64,000 nt of DNA from an uncultured Collinsella sp. Its GTDB lineage: Bacteria; Actinomycetota; Coriobacteriia; Coriobacteriales; Coriobacteriaceae. Location: the NCBI GenBank assembly GCA_900540845.1, contig UQHS01000001.1, positions 1 through 64,000 of the forward strand, given 5' to 3'. A model generated the notes under the pieces. That model ran no database searches, was not told the origin of the DNA, and saw only the letters and a program-made list of their open reading frames with translations. The position numbers were made by a program, and so were the translations under genes. The stretch's first letter is position 1; the number at the start of each line of letters is the position of its first letter. This document shows positions 43,601-51,906 of the stretch, piece after piece.

Positions 43601-44156
43601 AGAGGCGTGCGTCCCCAACGCGTTCTTGGTGAACCTCAAGGGGTCGGATGCGAAAAAGATCGCCTTGGCCGACGACCTTGCGGCGGGGAACACCTTTGTG
43701 AGCGTCTCGAGCTCGACCAAGATTGCCAACGATTTCTCGGAGAGCTTCAAGATCATCGACGTGGTGGTCTACGTGGTGACGGTCATGGCGGCGGCGCTCG
43801 CCTTCGCCGTGGTCTTCACGTTGTCGAACACCAACATCTCCGAACGTGAACGCGAGCTGGCCACCATCAAGGTGCTCGGATTCAGGCGCCGCGAGGTCTA
43901 TCGCTACATCAACAAGGAGACGGTCATCCTCACGCTTATCGGCATTGTCGCGGGCTGGCCGCTGGGGTACTTCATCACGCGGTTCCTCACGTACGTGCTG
44001 CGCATGCCCTCGCTGTTCTTCGACACGATCGTCGAGCCGCAGACCTACGTGTTCGCCTCTGTGATGTCGCTCGTCTTCACGCTCATTATCAACAAGATGA
44101 CCAACCGCAGCCTCGACAAGATTGACATGGTGGGTGCCCTCAAGAGCGCGGAATAG
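40635..44156 (+). CDS. Large FtsX-like ABC permease with extracellular coiled-coil insert
   Basis: A 1173-residue permease. A first membrane helix (about residues 52-73) follows a basic N-terminus. An extracellular part contains a MacB-like domain and long heptad-rich segments (about 270-400 and 480-615, rich in Ala, Glu, Gln and Asp). Then come three helices of the first FtsX domain (about 635-760, ESIATVFPLIFFTVAVLISL). A second unit begins at about 795 with SARNLFRYKKRFLMTVFGIAG, includes another extracellular domain, and ends with three helices. The duplicated FtsX arrangement fits exporters of the bacitracin/antimicrobial-response or cell-surface type. It forms a two-gene operon with the upstream ATPase. 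Substrate unknown. Confidence 0.88.
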   Translation: MGLFGTSRKKNDSRGVVVTARNERRRARREARPDAFNIDVARTITGNLKKFVSLAIITALGATMLVGLKAACDDLRFTADSYYDEQRLFDLSVKSTLGLDSADIKALSEVQGVEIAEGGYAETAYTQVDGTSQKVDLKALSPEGLNEPKVLEGRLPRDVHEIAVTQKYLDASGKSIGDTVTFESEDEDATAVFARGKYTITALVLDPMDVNAGTKTMSFRSSGGPQYAFFLTPGAVLARDTFTAAYITVTGAADLMTYSDEYKETVDGVKQRIEKTREQRELERTNRVKDDANEAIDAEQDKATEQLDEAADKLNDAQFEITSGRSQLDAAQGELAANERQVEQGLAQVAAGLGCSVDQIPAAMAAKQTQLDEANRQLIATRAQLQSTGDVMSRLPYVEDMWPSAAWARLMGATTPAEARSAADEFNAAIKPQLDSSIASLRELASYFRSDEFKQAHEQTKHDYDQLPPSVKERIERMLSDMPDGAEQAVRDLLAQPPDDMAAHADAMADQLEQLYGVADGVVALVEGEIKVREGQKSLADARAAYDKLIAAQAQLDSGESQINANRRRLLAGQAELDESRAEFEEQKADVEAKFADARAEVDGIERATWYIQDRGSLASYASIESDASSIESIATVFPLIFFTVAVLISLTTVTRMVEEDRGLIGLYKALGYSRGRILSKYLIYSFSACLVGGIVGDALGFIALPEIIFSIFSTMYALPPFQLHFNAFTAVLGIVLFAVGIVGATFLSCRLVLKETPASLMRPKAPRAGKRILLEHITPLWRRMSFLNKVSARNLFRYKKRFLMTVFGIAGCTALMICGLGIRDTVISLKPRQYGPDGIVRYDLMAVTADADFAQGEEELRATGAVDTMLEARVDSVTAEFGGVKESVQLIVVPNNADLSACIKTEDGAHTTFLAPAMGGEEISLPREGNGVLITKNVEQVLGFGLGDELKLQDSALQTGNVRVDGITVNFLGNFVFMTENAYRAAFGEACVPNAFLVNLKGSDAKKIALADDLAAGNTFVSVSSSTKIANDFSESFKIIDVVVYVVTVMAAALAFAVVFTLSNTNISERERELATIKVLGFRRREVYRYINKETVILTLIGIVAGWPLGYFITRFLTYVLRMPSLFFDTIVEPQTYVFASVMSLVFTLIINKMTNRSLDKIDMVGALKSAE

Positions 44157-44260
44157 CTAATCCGGGTAGCTAATCCGGGGACGGGTGCAACATTACACAT
44201 TCTCTGTTTGTGTCCGCGTAGCGGTACAATGGGCAAGTTGGAAGAGAGGGGATGCGCCGC

Positions 44261-44896
44261 ATGATAACCACCACCTACCATTCGCCGCTGGGCGATATCA
44301 CGCTCGCCGCCGATGCGCGCGGGCTCACGGGCTTGTGGTTTTGCGACCAGGCGCATTACGGCTCGACGCTCGCGGGTGACGAGGCCTCGTTCGATATGGC
44401 TCGCGGCGTGTTCGATGGGGAAGAGGACGCGCTCGAGGAGATCCAGGGCTGCGATGCCGTGTCTGGCTGCAGCCCCATGAGCGCCAGCGACCCGCAGAAC
44501 ACCGCGGCGGTGAGCGTGCTCGAGCGTTCCTGGGCGTGGCTTAACGCCTATTTTGCCGGCCAGGCTCCGCGCTGGATGCCGCCGCTTCATGTCGAGGGCA
44601 CTGAGTTCCAGCATGCGGTATGGGTCGCGCTCCTCGAGATCCCCTATGGCGAGACGATCACGTATAAAGAGCTGGCGAGCAGGGTCGCGCTCCGTCGCGG
44701 CTTTGTGGAGGAGGAGCCTGCCGCCCAGATGGCATCGGCGCCTTCGCCTCGTGCGGTGGGCGCGGCGGTTGGCCGCAATCCCATCTCCATCATCGTGCCC
44801 TGTCATCGCGTGGTGGGCGCCGACGGCTCGCTTACGGGCTACGCTGGTGGGCTCGACCGTAAGCGAGCGCTTCTTGAGCTCGAGTCGGCGCGGTAG
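44261..44896 (+). CDS. ogt: Methylated-DNA-protein cysteine methyltransferase
   Basis: This 211-residue suicide repair protein removes alkyl groups from O6-alkylguanine. The acceptor Cys is C181 in the motif IIVPCHRVVG, and the helix-turn-helix region is FQHAVWVALLEIPYGETITYKELA. An insertion (VALRRGFVEEEPAAQMASAP) lengthens the loop before the active site, and an acidic insert sits in the N-terminal domain. The ATG at 44261 is used because GAGAGGG is 10 bases away; the ATG at 44252 touches the site. The fragment of an MFS gene follows directly. Confidence 0.92.
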   Translation: MITTTYHSPLGDITLAADARGLTGLWFCDQAHYGSTLAGDEASFDMARGVFDGEEDALEEIQGCDAVSGCSPMSASDPQNTAAVSVLERSWAWLNAYFAGQAPRWMPPLHVEGTEFQHAVWVALLEIPYGETITYKELASRVALRRGFVEEEPAAQMASAPSPRAVGAAVGRNPISIIVPCHRVVGADGSLTGYAGGLDRKRALLELESAR

Positions 44897-45261
44897 CCGG
44901 CTTCTCCACGACGCTTCCCGCGCTGGTCGCTTCCCGTATGGTCCAGGGGATCGGCGGGGCGTCCGCCATGGCGAACAACATGGGCATCATCACCGAGGCG
45001 TTCCCCGCGCGCGAGCGTGGGCGTGCGCTCGGGCTGCTTGCTAGCTTCGTCGCGTTAGGCATGATGTGCGGCCCCGTGCTCGGCTTCTGCATCATTCCGC
45101 TGGTCAGCGCCGTGGTGGGCCGCCCGGTTACGACGTTTGTCGAGGGTCGGCCCGATATTTTCCTCGCGGGATATCACATGGTCTACGTGGTGACTGCCAC
45201 CCTGGTGGCCATCGGTTTTTGCTTGACGCTGTACCGCAGCTGGGAAAAGCGCAGGCGCTAA
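44897..45261 (+). pseudogene. Remnant of an MFS multidrug-type transporter
   Basis: Translation of 44897 onward gives AGFSTTLPALVASRMVQGIG then ANNMGIITEAFPARERGRAL, the classic helix 4 / motif C zone of DHA-type drug exporters. The N-terminal helices are missing. After GPVLG the sequence jumps to a C-terminal end (FLAGYHMVYVVTATLVAIGF), so the middle half is also deleted. About 120 of 450+ residues remain. No ribosome site serves it. Confidence 0.75.
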
Positions 45262-45391
45262 ACGCTCGCGAGCGGATGCGTCCACGACCGTTTACCCGCT
45301 AGCCCCACAACTTCATCACTGGAGTGTGCGAAACTGGTACCCTGAAAGAATACGTTTAGATCACTGGCGTCCTGGGAGGTTCGTCGCACGC

Positions 45392-47170
45392 ATGCTGCTG
45401 GAACGCATTTCATCGCCGCAAGACGTCAAGGAACTTAAGCCCTGTGACCTGCCAACTCTGTGTGAAGAGATACGTCGTGCCATCCTGGTGAGCTCCGCTT
45501 CGGTGGGAGGTCATATCGGCTCGAACCTGGGCGTTGTCGAGCTCACGGTCGCGCTGCACCGCGTGTTCGACTCCCCGCACGACAAGATCGTCTTCGACGT
45601 GTCCCACCAGACGTACGCGCACAAGATGCTCACGGGGCGCGCAAACAACTATCTCGACCCGTCCGCATACGGCGGGCTGTCTGGATTTTCCAACCCCGAC
45701 GAGTCCGAGCACGATCTCTTCTCCATGGGCCACACCTCCACGTCGGTGAGTTTGGCCTGCGGCATGGCGAAGGCGCGCGACCTCATGCATGGGGATCATC
45801 GCGTCGTCGCGGTCATCGGCGACGGTTCGCTTTCGGGCGGCCTCGCATTCGAGGGTTTTGACGCGCTGGCCGAGCTTGGCACCGGCGTTATCGTCATCGT
45901 GAACGACAACGGCTGGTCGATCGCCGAGAACCACGGCGGCCTGTACCGCAACCTCGCGGAGCTGCGCGATACGCACGGCGAGGCGTCCAACAACTTCTTT
46001 CGTTCGCTGGGTCTGGATTACCGCTTCGTGGCGGACGGCAATGACGAGCAGGCGGTCGAGGCCGTCTTGCGCGAGGTGCGCGATACCGACCATCCCGTCG
46101 TCCTGCACGTGTGCACCACGAAGGGCGCGGGCTACGACCCCGCCGCCGCCGATTCGGAGAGCTGGCACCACGTAGGCCCGTTTGACATCGAATCGGGCAG
46201 CTACGACGTCCTTCCCCGCAATCGCAGCGAAGACAACGCGACGTACGCGGGCATAACCGGGGCCTACCTACTCAACGCCATGCAGGCCGATGAGCGTGTG
46301 GTGGGCATCTCCGCCGCGACGCCGTACATCATGGGCTTTACCCCGCATCGCCGTGCGCGCGCAGGTAGGCAATTCGTCGACGTGGGCATTGCCGAGGAGC
46401 ATGCCGTCACGTATGCCGCCGGGCTTGCCCGTGCGGGTGCAAAGCCGGTCGTCGGCCTGTACGGCGTGTTCATGCAGCGCGCCTACGACCAGTTCTGGCA
46501 CGACGTGTGCCTCAACTGCCTGCCCGTTGTGTTCCTGGACTTCGGCTCGTCGGTGTTCGGCACGACTGACGCCACGCATCTGAGCTTCTTCGACCTGGCG
46601 TTTATGGGCGCCATGCCCAACCTGCGCTGCCTTGCCCCCACATGTCGCGAGGAGTACGAGGCGATGCTCGATTGGGCGCTGTCGTCTGCATCGGGCCCCG
46701 TGGTTATCCGCGTGCCCGGCAACGGTGTGACGAGCCGCCCCGATCTCGTCGAGCGCGACGACGAGCTCGCGTTCGACGTCCCGCGGTACCAGACGGTGCG
46801 TGCGGGCGAGGGTGTGGCCGTTTTGGCGCTCGGCAGCTTTTTTGGTTTGGGCGAGCAGGTGTGCGATGAGCTTTCCACCCTCGGCATCGAGCCCACGCTG
46901 GTCAATCCGCGTTTCGCCACCGAGCTCGATGATGCCGCGCTCAACGAGCTGGCCGCCGCGCATACGGTCGTCGTCACGCTCGAGGACGGTGTCCTCGAGG
47001 GCGGATGGGGCGAGAAGGTCGCTCGCTACCTGGGCGGACGCGAGGTGCGCGTGCTGTGTTACGGCGTTCACAAGGCCTTCCCCGATCGCTATGATGCGCA
47101 GGAGCTGCTGGCGGCAAACGGCGTGACGCTCGACGCGATCGTCGCCGACGTGAAGGCGGCATATAACTAA
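45392..47170 (+). CDS. 1-deoxy-D-xylulose-5-phosphate synthase-like protein (divergent DXS)
   Basis: A 592-residue TPP enzyme of the DXS family, which joins pyruvate and glyceraldehyde-3-phosphate for isoprenoid, thiamine and pyridoxal synthesis. HQTYAHKMLTGR, the TPP motif VVAVIGDGSLSGGLAFEGF to NDNGWSIAENHGG, and the catalytic IAEEHAVTYAAGLA are present. It differs from classical DXS: the GPVDGHD segment reads VADGNDEQ, and SNPDESEHDLFSMGHTSTS replaces the usual PxESxxDxFxxGHSSTS. This fits a shorter DXS-like class seen in gut anaerobes. The ATG at 45392 follows GGGAGG at 12 bases. A second, classical DXS may exist elsewhere. Confidence 0.82.
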   Translation: MLLERISSPQDVKELKPCDLPTLCEEIRRAILVSSASVGGHIGSNLGVVELTVALHRVFDSPHDKIVFDVSHQTYAHKMLTGRANNYLDPSAYGGLSGFSNPDESEHDLFSMGHTSTSVSLACGMAKARDLMHGDHRVVAVIGDGSLSGGLAFEGFDALAELGTGVIVIVNDNGWSIAENHGGLYRNLAELRDTHGEASNNFFRSLGLDYRFVADGNDEQAVEAVLREVRDTDHPVVLHVCTTKGAGYDPAAADSESWHHVGPFDIESGSYDVLPRNRSEDNATYAGITGAYLLNAMQADERVVGISAATPYIMGFTPHRRARAGRQFVDVGIAEEHAVTYAAGLARAGAKPVVGLYGVFMQRAYDQFWHDVCLNCLPVVFLDFGSSVFGTTDATHLSFFDLAFMGAMPNLRCLAPTCREEYEAMLDWALSSASGPVVIRVPGNGVTSRPDLVERDDELAFDVPRYQTVRAGEGVAVLALGSFFGLGEQVCDELSTLGIEPTLVNPRFATELDDAALNELAAAHTVVVTLEDGVLEGGWGEKVARYLGGREVRVLCYGVHKAFPDRYDAQELLAANGVTLDAIVADVKAAYN

Positions 47171-47187
47171 GAATTACATCGTCGGCA

Positions 47188-47225
47188 GGTCGCCTCTCGG
47201 CAAACGTGTATATCGAGAGGTGACC
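47188..47225 (+). other. Stem-loop after the DXS-like gene
   Basis: GGTCGCCTCTCG (47188-47199) pairs with CGAGAGGTGACC (47214-47225), with one G-U pair. No T-run follows, so it is a weak or factor-dependent terminator. Confidence 0.45.
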
Positions 47226-47362
47226 TTCGATCGAAGCCCATCATCTGTTACAAGTTGAGGTATTTGGGGCATAAGAGCTCGTAAGTGCTTCCGAGCACTT
47301 GTATCATTGTGCTAATACTGCGGTAGACTAAAGTGCTATCGAGATAACAGAGAGGAATGCTC

Positions 47363-48352
47363 ATGAGCAAGAACACGCGTGAGTTCATGGTCAATCGTCG
47401 TCAGGTCCTGGGCGCAGCCGCCGCTGGCGTTGCCACCCTTGGCCTGGCTGCATGCGGCGGCGAGCCCGCACCCGCACCCGCCGGCTCGGCTTCTTCCGAC
47501 GACGCCGCCAAAGACCAAGAGCCCGTGGCGCTCGACGCGGCCGCTTACGACAAGCTCATCGCCGCCGGCTTCGTTGCAGACGACGCCACGATTGCCACCA
47601 GCACGTGGGCCCAGGCGATTAAGGACGCGGGCGTCATGCGTTTGGGCGTCGTTCAGACCTCGATGCTGTTCAGCCTGCTCAACGAGAAGGACGGCAAGCT
47701 GCGTGGCTTCGACGCCGGTCTGTCCCAGCTGCTGGTTCGCTATATCCTGGGCGACGAGTCCAAGTTCGAGACCACGCAGGTCACGTCCGATACGCGCGAG
47801 TCCGTCCTGCAAAACGACCAGGTCGACGCCGTCTTCGCCACCTATTCCATCACCGAGGACCGCAAGAAGCTCATCTCCTTCGCCGGCCCGTATTACAGCA
47901 CGCAGCAGTCCATCCTCGTGCTCGCCGACAACGATGACATCACCAGCGTCGACGACCTCGCCGGCAAGAACGTCGCCGCTCAGTCCGGCTCCACCGGCCC
48001 GAGCATCATGGAGGAGGTCTGCCCCGACGCTAAGCTGCAGGAGTTCAAGACCGACGAAGAGGCCCGCAGCGCACTCGCCCAGGGCCGCGTCGACGCGTAT
48101 GTGATCGACCGCAACATGCTGTTCTCCGACATGATGAAGCAACCCGGCAAGTACAAGATGGCCGGCGACCCGTTTGGCCCGGAGGACCTGTACGGCATCG
48201 GCCTGCCGCTCGATTCCGATGGTGTGGCGTTCGTCAACGCGTTCCTCTCGCAGATTGAGGAGGACGGCATCTGGGAGGAGCTGTGGAAGCTGTGCATCGG
48301 CGATCGCGCCGAGATCGATGAGGTTCCGCAGCCGCCGGCGATTGGCGCATAA
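47363..48352 (+). CDS. Amino-acid ABC transporter substrate-binding lipoprotein
   Basis: A 329-residue solute-binding protein of the polar amino-acid (SBP_bac_3) family. The signal has a twin-arginine look (VNRRQVLGAAAAG) and a lipobox LGLAAC with acylated C31, followed by a Pro/Ser/Asp linker. The binding fold shows MRLGVVQTSMLFSLLNEKDG, SVLQNDQVDAVFATYSITEDR and AFVNAFLSQIEEDG. ATG at 47363 has AGAGAGG 7 bases upstream. Two permeases, an ATPase and a C26 peptidase follow; a hairpin right after it would let it be made in excess. Confidence 0.92.
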   Translation: MSKNTREFMVNRRQVLGAAAAGVATLGLAACGGEPAPAPAGSASSDDAAKDQEPVALDAAAYDKLIAAGFVADDATIATSTWAQAIKDAGVMRLGVVQTSMLFSLLNEKDGKLRGFDAGLSQLLVRYILGDESKFETTQVTSDTRESVLQNDQVDAVFATYSITEDRKKLISFAGPYYSTQQSILVLADNDDITSVDDLAGKNVAAQSGSTGPSIMEEVCPDAKLQEFKTDEEARSALAQGRVDAYVIDRNMLFSDMMKQPGKYKMAGDPFGPEDLYGIGLPLDSDGVAFVNAFLSQIEEDGIWEELWKLCIGDRAEIDEVPQPPAIGA

Positions 48353-48417
48353 GAGCCCGCGCGTGTGAGGCGCCGCTTGAAGCGCGACGCCGCGAGCGTG
48401 CGATACGGGATATGCGG

Positions 48418-48470
48418 GGCGCCCGCGTTCGCCTGGAACAGGTTTTGTGCCAGGCGGGCGGGCGCCTTTC
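48418..48470 (+). terminator. Attenuator between binding protein and permeases
   Basis: GGCGCCC (48418-48424) pairs with GGGCGCC (48460-48466) and CGCCTGG (48430-48436) with CCAGGCG (48450-48456), followed by TTTCATT. It would leave more binding-protein mRNA than permease mRNA. Confidence 0.65.
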
Positions 48471-48515
48471 ATTCCCCCAGTTGTATGAAGACGAGATGTC
48501 GGGGAAGGGGTGCTC

Positions 48516-49175
48516 ATGGGGCTATCGGAGCTGCTTACCACCTATGGGCAAAATTACTGGGAGGCCTTGCTGTCCACCTGGGGCATGACGGCGCTGTGCT
48601 TCGTGTTGGTCATGGTCGTGGCGATCGCCATCACCGTGATGCGCGTTTCGCCGTTTAAGCCGCTGCGGATGCTCGGCGATGGGTATGTGCAGGTGTTTCG
48701 CAACATTCCTGGCGTCTCGCTGCTCATCATCATCGTCTATGCCCTGCCGAGCCTCAAGCTCGTGCTCCCGTACCGCACCTGCGTGATCCTCACGGTCGTG
48801 CTCGTCGCCTCGGCGTTTGGTTCGGAGAACTTCATGAGCGGCATCAACACCATCGGTGTCGGCCAGATCGAGGCCGCTCGCTCTCTGGGGCTTTCATTTG
48901 GGCAGATGCTTCGTCGCATCGTGATTCCCCAAGCGCTGCGCACCACGGTCCTCCCCATGACCAACCTGCTCATCGCGGTGATGCTCACCACCTCGCTGGG
49001 CTCACAGGTCCCGCTCGACCCGCCCGAGCTCACGGGTGTCGTGTCGTATATCAACACGCGTTCGACCGGCGGAATCTTGGCGTTTGGCATCGCGGCGGCG
49101 GGGTACGCCCTCACCGCGGTCGCCATCGCCTTCGTGGGCAACCGCATTGATAAGAATGTGAGGATCGTCCGATGA
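48516..49175 (+). CDS. Amino-acid ABC transporter permease 1
   Basis: A 219-residue inner-membrane permease of the HisM/GlnP family with about five helices. The EAA loop that docks the ATPase reads EAARSLGLSFGQMLRRIVIPQAL. ATG at 48516 is preferred to GTG at 48510 because GGGGAAGGGG ends 5 bases before it. The stop overlaps the next permease by 4 bases, so the two heterodimerise and are translated together. Confidence 0.92.
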   Translation: MGLSELLTTYGQNYWEALLSTWGMTALCFVLVMVVAIAITVMRVSPFKPLRMLGDGYVQVFRNIPGVSLLIIIVYALPSLKLVLPYRTCVILTVVLVASAFGSENFMSGINTIGVGQIEAARSLGLSFGQMLRRIVIPQALRTTVLPMTNLLIAVMLTTSLGSQVPLDPPELTGVVSYINTRSTGGILAFGIAAAGYALTAVAIAFVGNRIDKNVRIVR

Positions 49176-50029
49176 GCGCACAGGCTACTTCCGGCGCCGT
49201 GAGTATCCGCGACGCCCTCTATGAGGCTCCCGGTCCCAAGACGCGTGCCAAGATTCGCATCGGAACGGCGATAAGCGCGGTGCTCGTGGCGCTGCTGCTG
49301 GTGTTCGTGGTGTACCAGTTTTGGGCAACCGGCCAGCTCAATCCCCGGTACTGGATGTTCTTTACCCAGATGAGCACCTGGTCGTATTTGTTCGCCGGCC
49401 TGCGCGGCACGCTTGCGGTGGCCCTCACCGCGGGCGCCATCGCGCTGGTGCTCGGCCTTGCGTTGATGCTTGGCCGCACGAGCGGCATTCGCCCCCTGGC
49501 GGCCCTCTGCCGGGTGGTGACTGACTTTTTCCGCGGCGTACCGAGCCTGCTGCTCATCTACTTCTTCTTCTTGGTGGTTCCGCAGTATGGTATCAGGATG
49601 TCGTCGTTTTGGATGATCACGTTGCCCGTCGCCCTCGCGGCCTCGGGCGTTCTGGCCGAGGTGTTTCGCGCCGGCGTGAATGCCGTTCCGCGCGGTCAGA
49701 CCGAGGCCGCTTTGGCGCTCGGCATGCGGCCGTTTCGCGTGAAGCTCAAAATCGTGCTTCCCCAGGCGATTCGCTACGTGATCCCGTCGCTGATCTCGCA
49801 GCTCGTCGTCGTGGTAAAAGACACGACGGTTGCTTATGTGGTCAGCTATCCGGATATGCTGCAAAACGCGCGCGTGCTCATCACCAACTACGACGCGCTG
49901 GTGAGTACGTATCTGGTGGTCGCGGTTATCTACATCTTGCTCAACTACGCCATCAACCAGCTGTCTGTATATGTCGCCCGCCGCAGCGGCACCCGCGTGG
50001 TGAGCCGCTACAGCACAAACCCCGCCTAA
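49172..50029 (+). CDS. Amino-acid ABC transporter permease 2
   Basis: A 285-residue partner permease with a longer, charged N-terminus. Its EAA loop is TEAALALGMRPFRVKLKIVLPQAI, and the LRGTLAVALTAGAIALVLGL region starts the conserved domain. It overlaps the upstream permease (ATGA). A 128-base gap with no recognised feature separates it from the ATPase gene. Confidence 0.92.
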   Translation: MSAQATSGAVSIRDALYEAPGPKTRAKIRIGTAISAVLVALLLVFVVYQFWATGQLNPRYWMFFTQMSTWSYLFAGLRGTLAVALTAGAIALVLGLALMLGRTSGIRPLAALCRVVTDFFRGVPSLLLIYFFFLVVPQYGIRMSSFWMITLPVALAASGVLAEVFRAGVNAVPRGQTEAALALGMRPFRVKLKIVLPQAIRYVIPSLISQLVVVVKDTTVAYVVSYPDMLQNARVLITNYDALVSTYLVVAVIYILLNYAINQLSVYVARRSGTRVVSRYSTNPA

Positions 50030-50157
50030 ACCACGTGCACCCTGCCGTCCGCCTTTTCCGGCATGAGGGCAGACGCGCCGTTGGTGCCGGCGGCGAATGC
50101 TCCGAAGGCATCGCGAGCCTTTTGCCCTCGCCCTCTCGTTCTTAGATTGGACACAAC

Positions 50158-50904
50158 ATGTCTGAACAGATCCCGATTATCGAGTTGCGCCATGTGGATA
50201 AGCACTTTGGTGACTTACACGTGCTCAAGGACGTGAACCTTGCCATTGGAAAGGGCGAGGTCGTCGTGGTCATCGGCCCGTCCGGCTCCGGCAAGTCCAC
50301 GCTTTGCCGGGCCATCAACCGCCTCGAGACCATCGATTCGGGCGAGATTCTCATCGAGGGCCAGCCCCTGCCCGAGGAGGGTCGTGAACTCGCGGCCATG
50401 CGCGCGGAGCTGGGCATGGTGTTCCAAAGCTTCAACCTGTTCGCGCATATGAGCATTTTGCAAAACGTGACGCTCGGCCCGACCGAAGTCCTGGGCCTGT
50501 CCAAGGCGGAGGCCGAGAAGCGCGCGATGGAGCTGCTCGAGCGCGTCGGGGTCGCGTCGCAGGCGCACAAGGTTCCCGCCCAGCTGTCGGGCGGCCAGCA
50601 ACAGCGCGTCGCCATCGCGCGCTCGCTCGCCATGCACCCCAAGGCGATGCTGTTCGACGAGCCCACGAGCGCCCTCGACCCCGAGATGATCAACGAGGTC
50701 CTGGACGTCATGGTCGACTTGGCGCGTCAGGGCATGACCATGATCGTGGTGACGCACGAGATGAATTTCGCCCGCCGCGTGGCCGACCGCGTGGTGTTCA
50801 TGGCCGACGGCGCCATTGTGGAGGAGAGCACTCCCGACGAGTTCTTCGACCACCCCACCACGCAACGCGCCCGCGACTTCCTCGATTCCATTAAGGGGCA
50901 CTAA
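50158..50904 (+). CDS. Amino-acid ABC transporter ATPase (GlnQ type)
   Basis: A 248-residue ATPase with Walker A GPSGSGKSTLCRAIN, signature LSGGQQQRVAIARSLA, Walker B AMLFDEPTSALDPE and the switch MIVVTHEM. It energises the two permeases upstream. The next gene starts 2 bases after its stop. Confidence 0.94.
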   Translation: MSEQIPIIELRHVDKHFGDLHVLKDVNLAIGKGEVVVVIGPSGSGKSTLCRAINRLETIDSGEILIEGQPLPEEGRELAAMRAELGMVFQSFNLFAHMSILQNVTLGPTEVLGLSKAEAEKRAMELLERVGVASQAHKVPAQLSGGQQQRVAIARSLAMHPKAMLFDEPTSALDPEMINEVLDVMVDLARQGMTMIVVTHEMNFARRVADRVVFMADGAIVEESTPDEFFDHPTTQRARDFLDSIKGH

Positions 50905-50906
50905 GT

Positions 50907-51686
50907 ATGACCTCAGCCGATACCCGACCGTTGATTTTGGTTGCGCCGCGCCTGGAGCAATGCCAACCCTGTCTTAAGATGCCCGAGCGGCTCGCCCCCG
51001 AGGAGGCCAGCGCCACCGTCTTTTTGGATGCCATTCTCGCCGCGGGAGGCGTTCCGCTCATGATGTCGCTCACCGACGACGATGAGGTGCTCGCTCGATA
51101 CGTGGATATGGCCGATGGCATAGCGATTCCCGGGGGCCAGGATGTCGATCCGGCGCTGTGGGGCGAGGAGGAGCCGTACGATGAGCGGCTTCTTTGCCAC
51201 GAGCGCGATGATTTTGAGCTGCGCCTGATCCGCGCCGCGCTCGCTGCGAACAAGCCGTTGTTCGCGACGTGCCGCGGCATGCAGATTCTCAACGTCGCCC
51301 TGGGCGGTAGCCTGTGCATGGATGTCCCGAGCTTGCCCGTGCCTGAGGGCATGGTGCACTGGCGCCATCTGCCGATTCTGAACGACCCCGCCCATCCGAT
51401 TGCCGTCGAGGACGGCTCGCTGCTCTCGCGCGTGCTCGATTGGCGCGGTGAGGTGCAGGTGAACTCCAGCCACCATTGCTGCGTCGCGCGCCTGGGGGAG
51501 GGTGTGAAGCTCACGGCGGTCGCGACCGACGGCGTGCCCGAGGCCATCGAGGTCGAGGGTCAGCGCTTCTGCTTGGGCGTGCAGTGGCATCCCGAGTACA
51601 CGTGGCGTACGCTCGAGACGGATTTCAAGCTCTGGCGCGCCTTTGTGGACGCCGCTCGAGGCTGCCGCACATTTGGCGACAGCTGA
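50907..51686 (+). CDS. Class I glutamine amidotransferase-like peptidase C26 (gamma-glutamyl hydrolase, PuuD-like)
   Basis: A 259-residue gamma-glutamyl hydrolase. The nucleophile is C122 in FATCRGMQILNVALGG and the His-Glu pair lies in LGVQWHPEYTW, with the oxyanion loop IPGGQDVDPALWGE. It sits 2 bases after the ATPase gene, so it belongs to the transporter operon. That suggests the transporter brings in a gamma-glutamyl compound, or an amino acid that this enzyme frees. Its stop at 51686 is followed by a 220-base gap with no recognised element. Confidence 0.9.
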   Translation: MTSADTRPLILVAPRLEQCQPCLKMPERLAPEEASATVFLDAILAAGGVPLMMSLTDDDEVLARYVDMADGIAIPGGQDVDPALWGEEEPYDERLLCHERDDFELRLIRAALAANKPLFATCRGMQILNVALGGSLCMDVPSLPVPEGMVHWRHLPILNDPAHPIAVEDGSLLSRVLDWRGEVQVNSSHHCCVARLGEGVKLTAVATDGVPEAIEVEGQRFCLGVQWHPEYTWRTLETDFKLWRAFVDAARGCRTFGDS

Positions 51687-51906
51687 TTGCTTAGACCGCT
51701 CTGTGTATAGCTGCTGATTCGTCTCTCTGACCTGGAAATATGCAAATAATGCACAGAGTTTTCCGGTGAAATTTTGTCATCTGCTGCAGGTGTCACAAAA
51801 TGTGCGACAGCCTCGAGCGGCAGTAATCGGCACGTTCGTTTGCCAATCGGAAACAATTGCATGGCATGATAGCAGCACGCACTCTACTTAAGTAAAGAGG
51901 TTTGCC

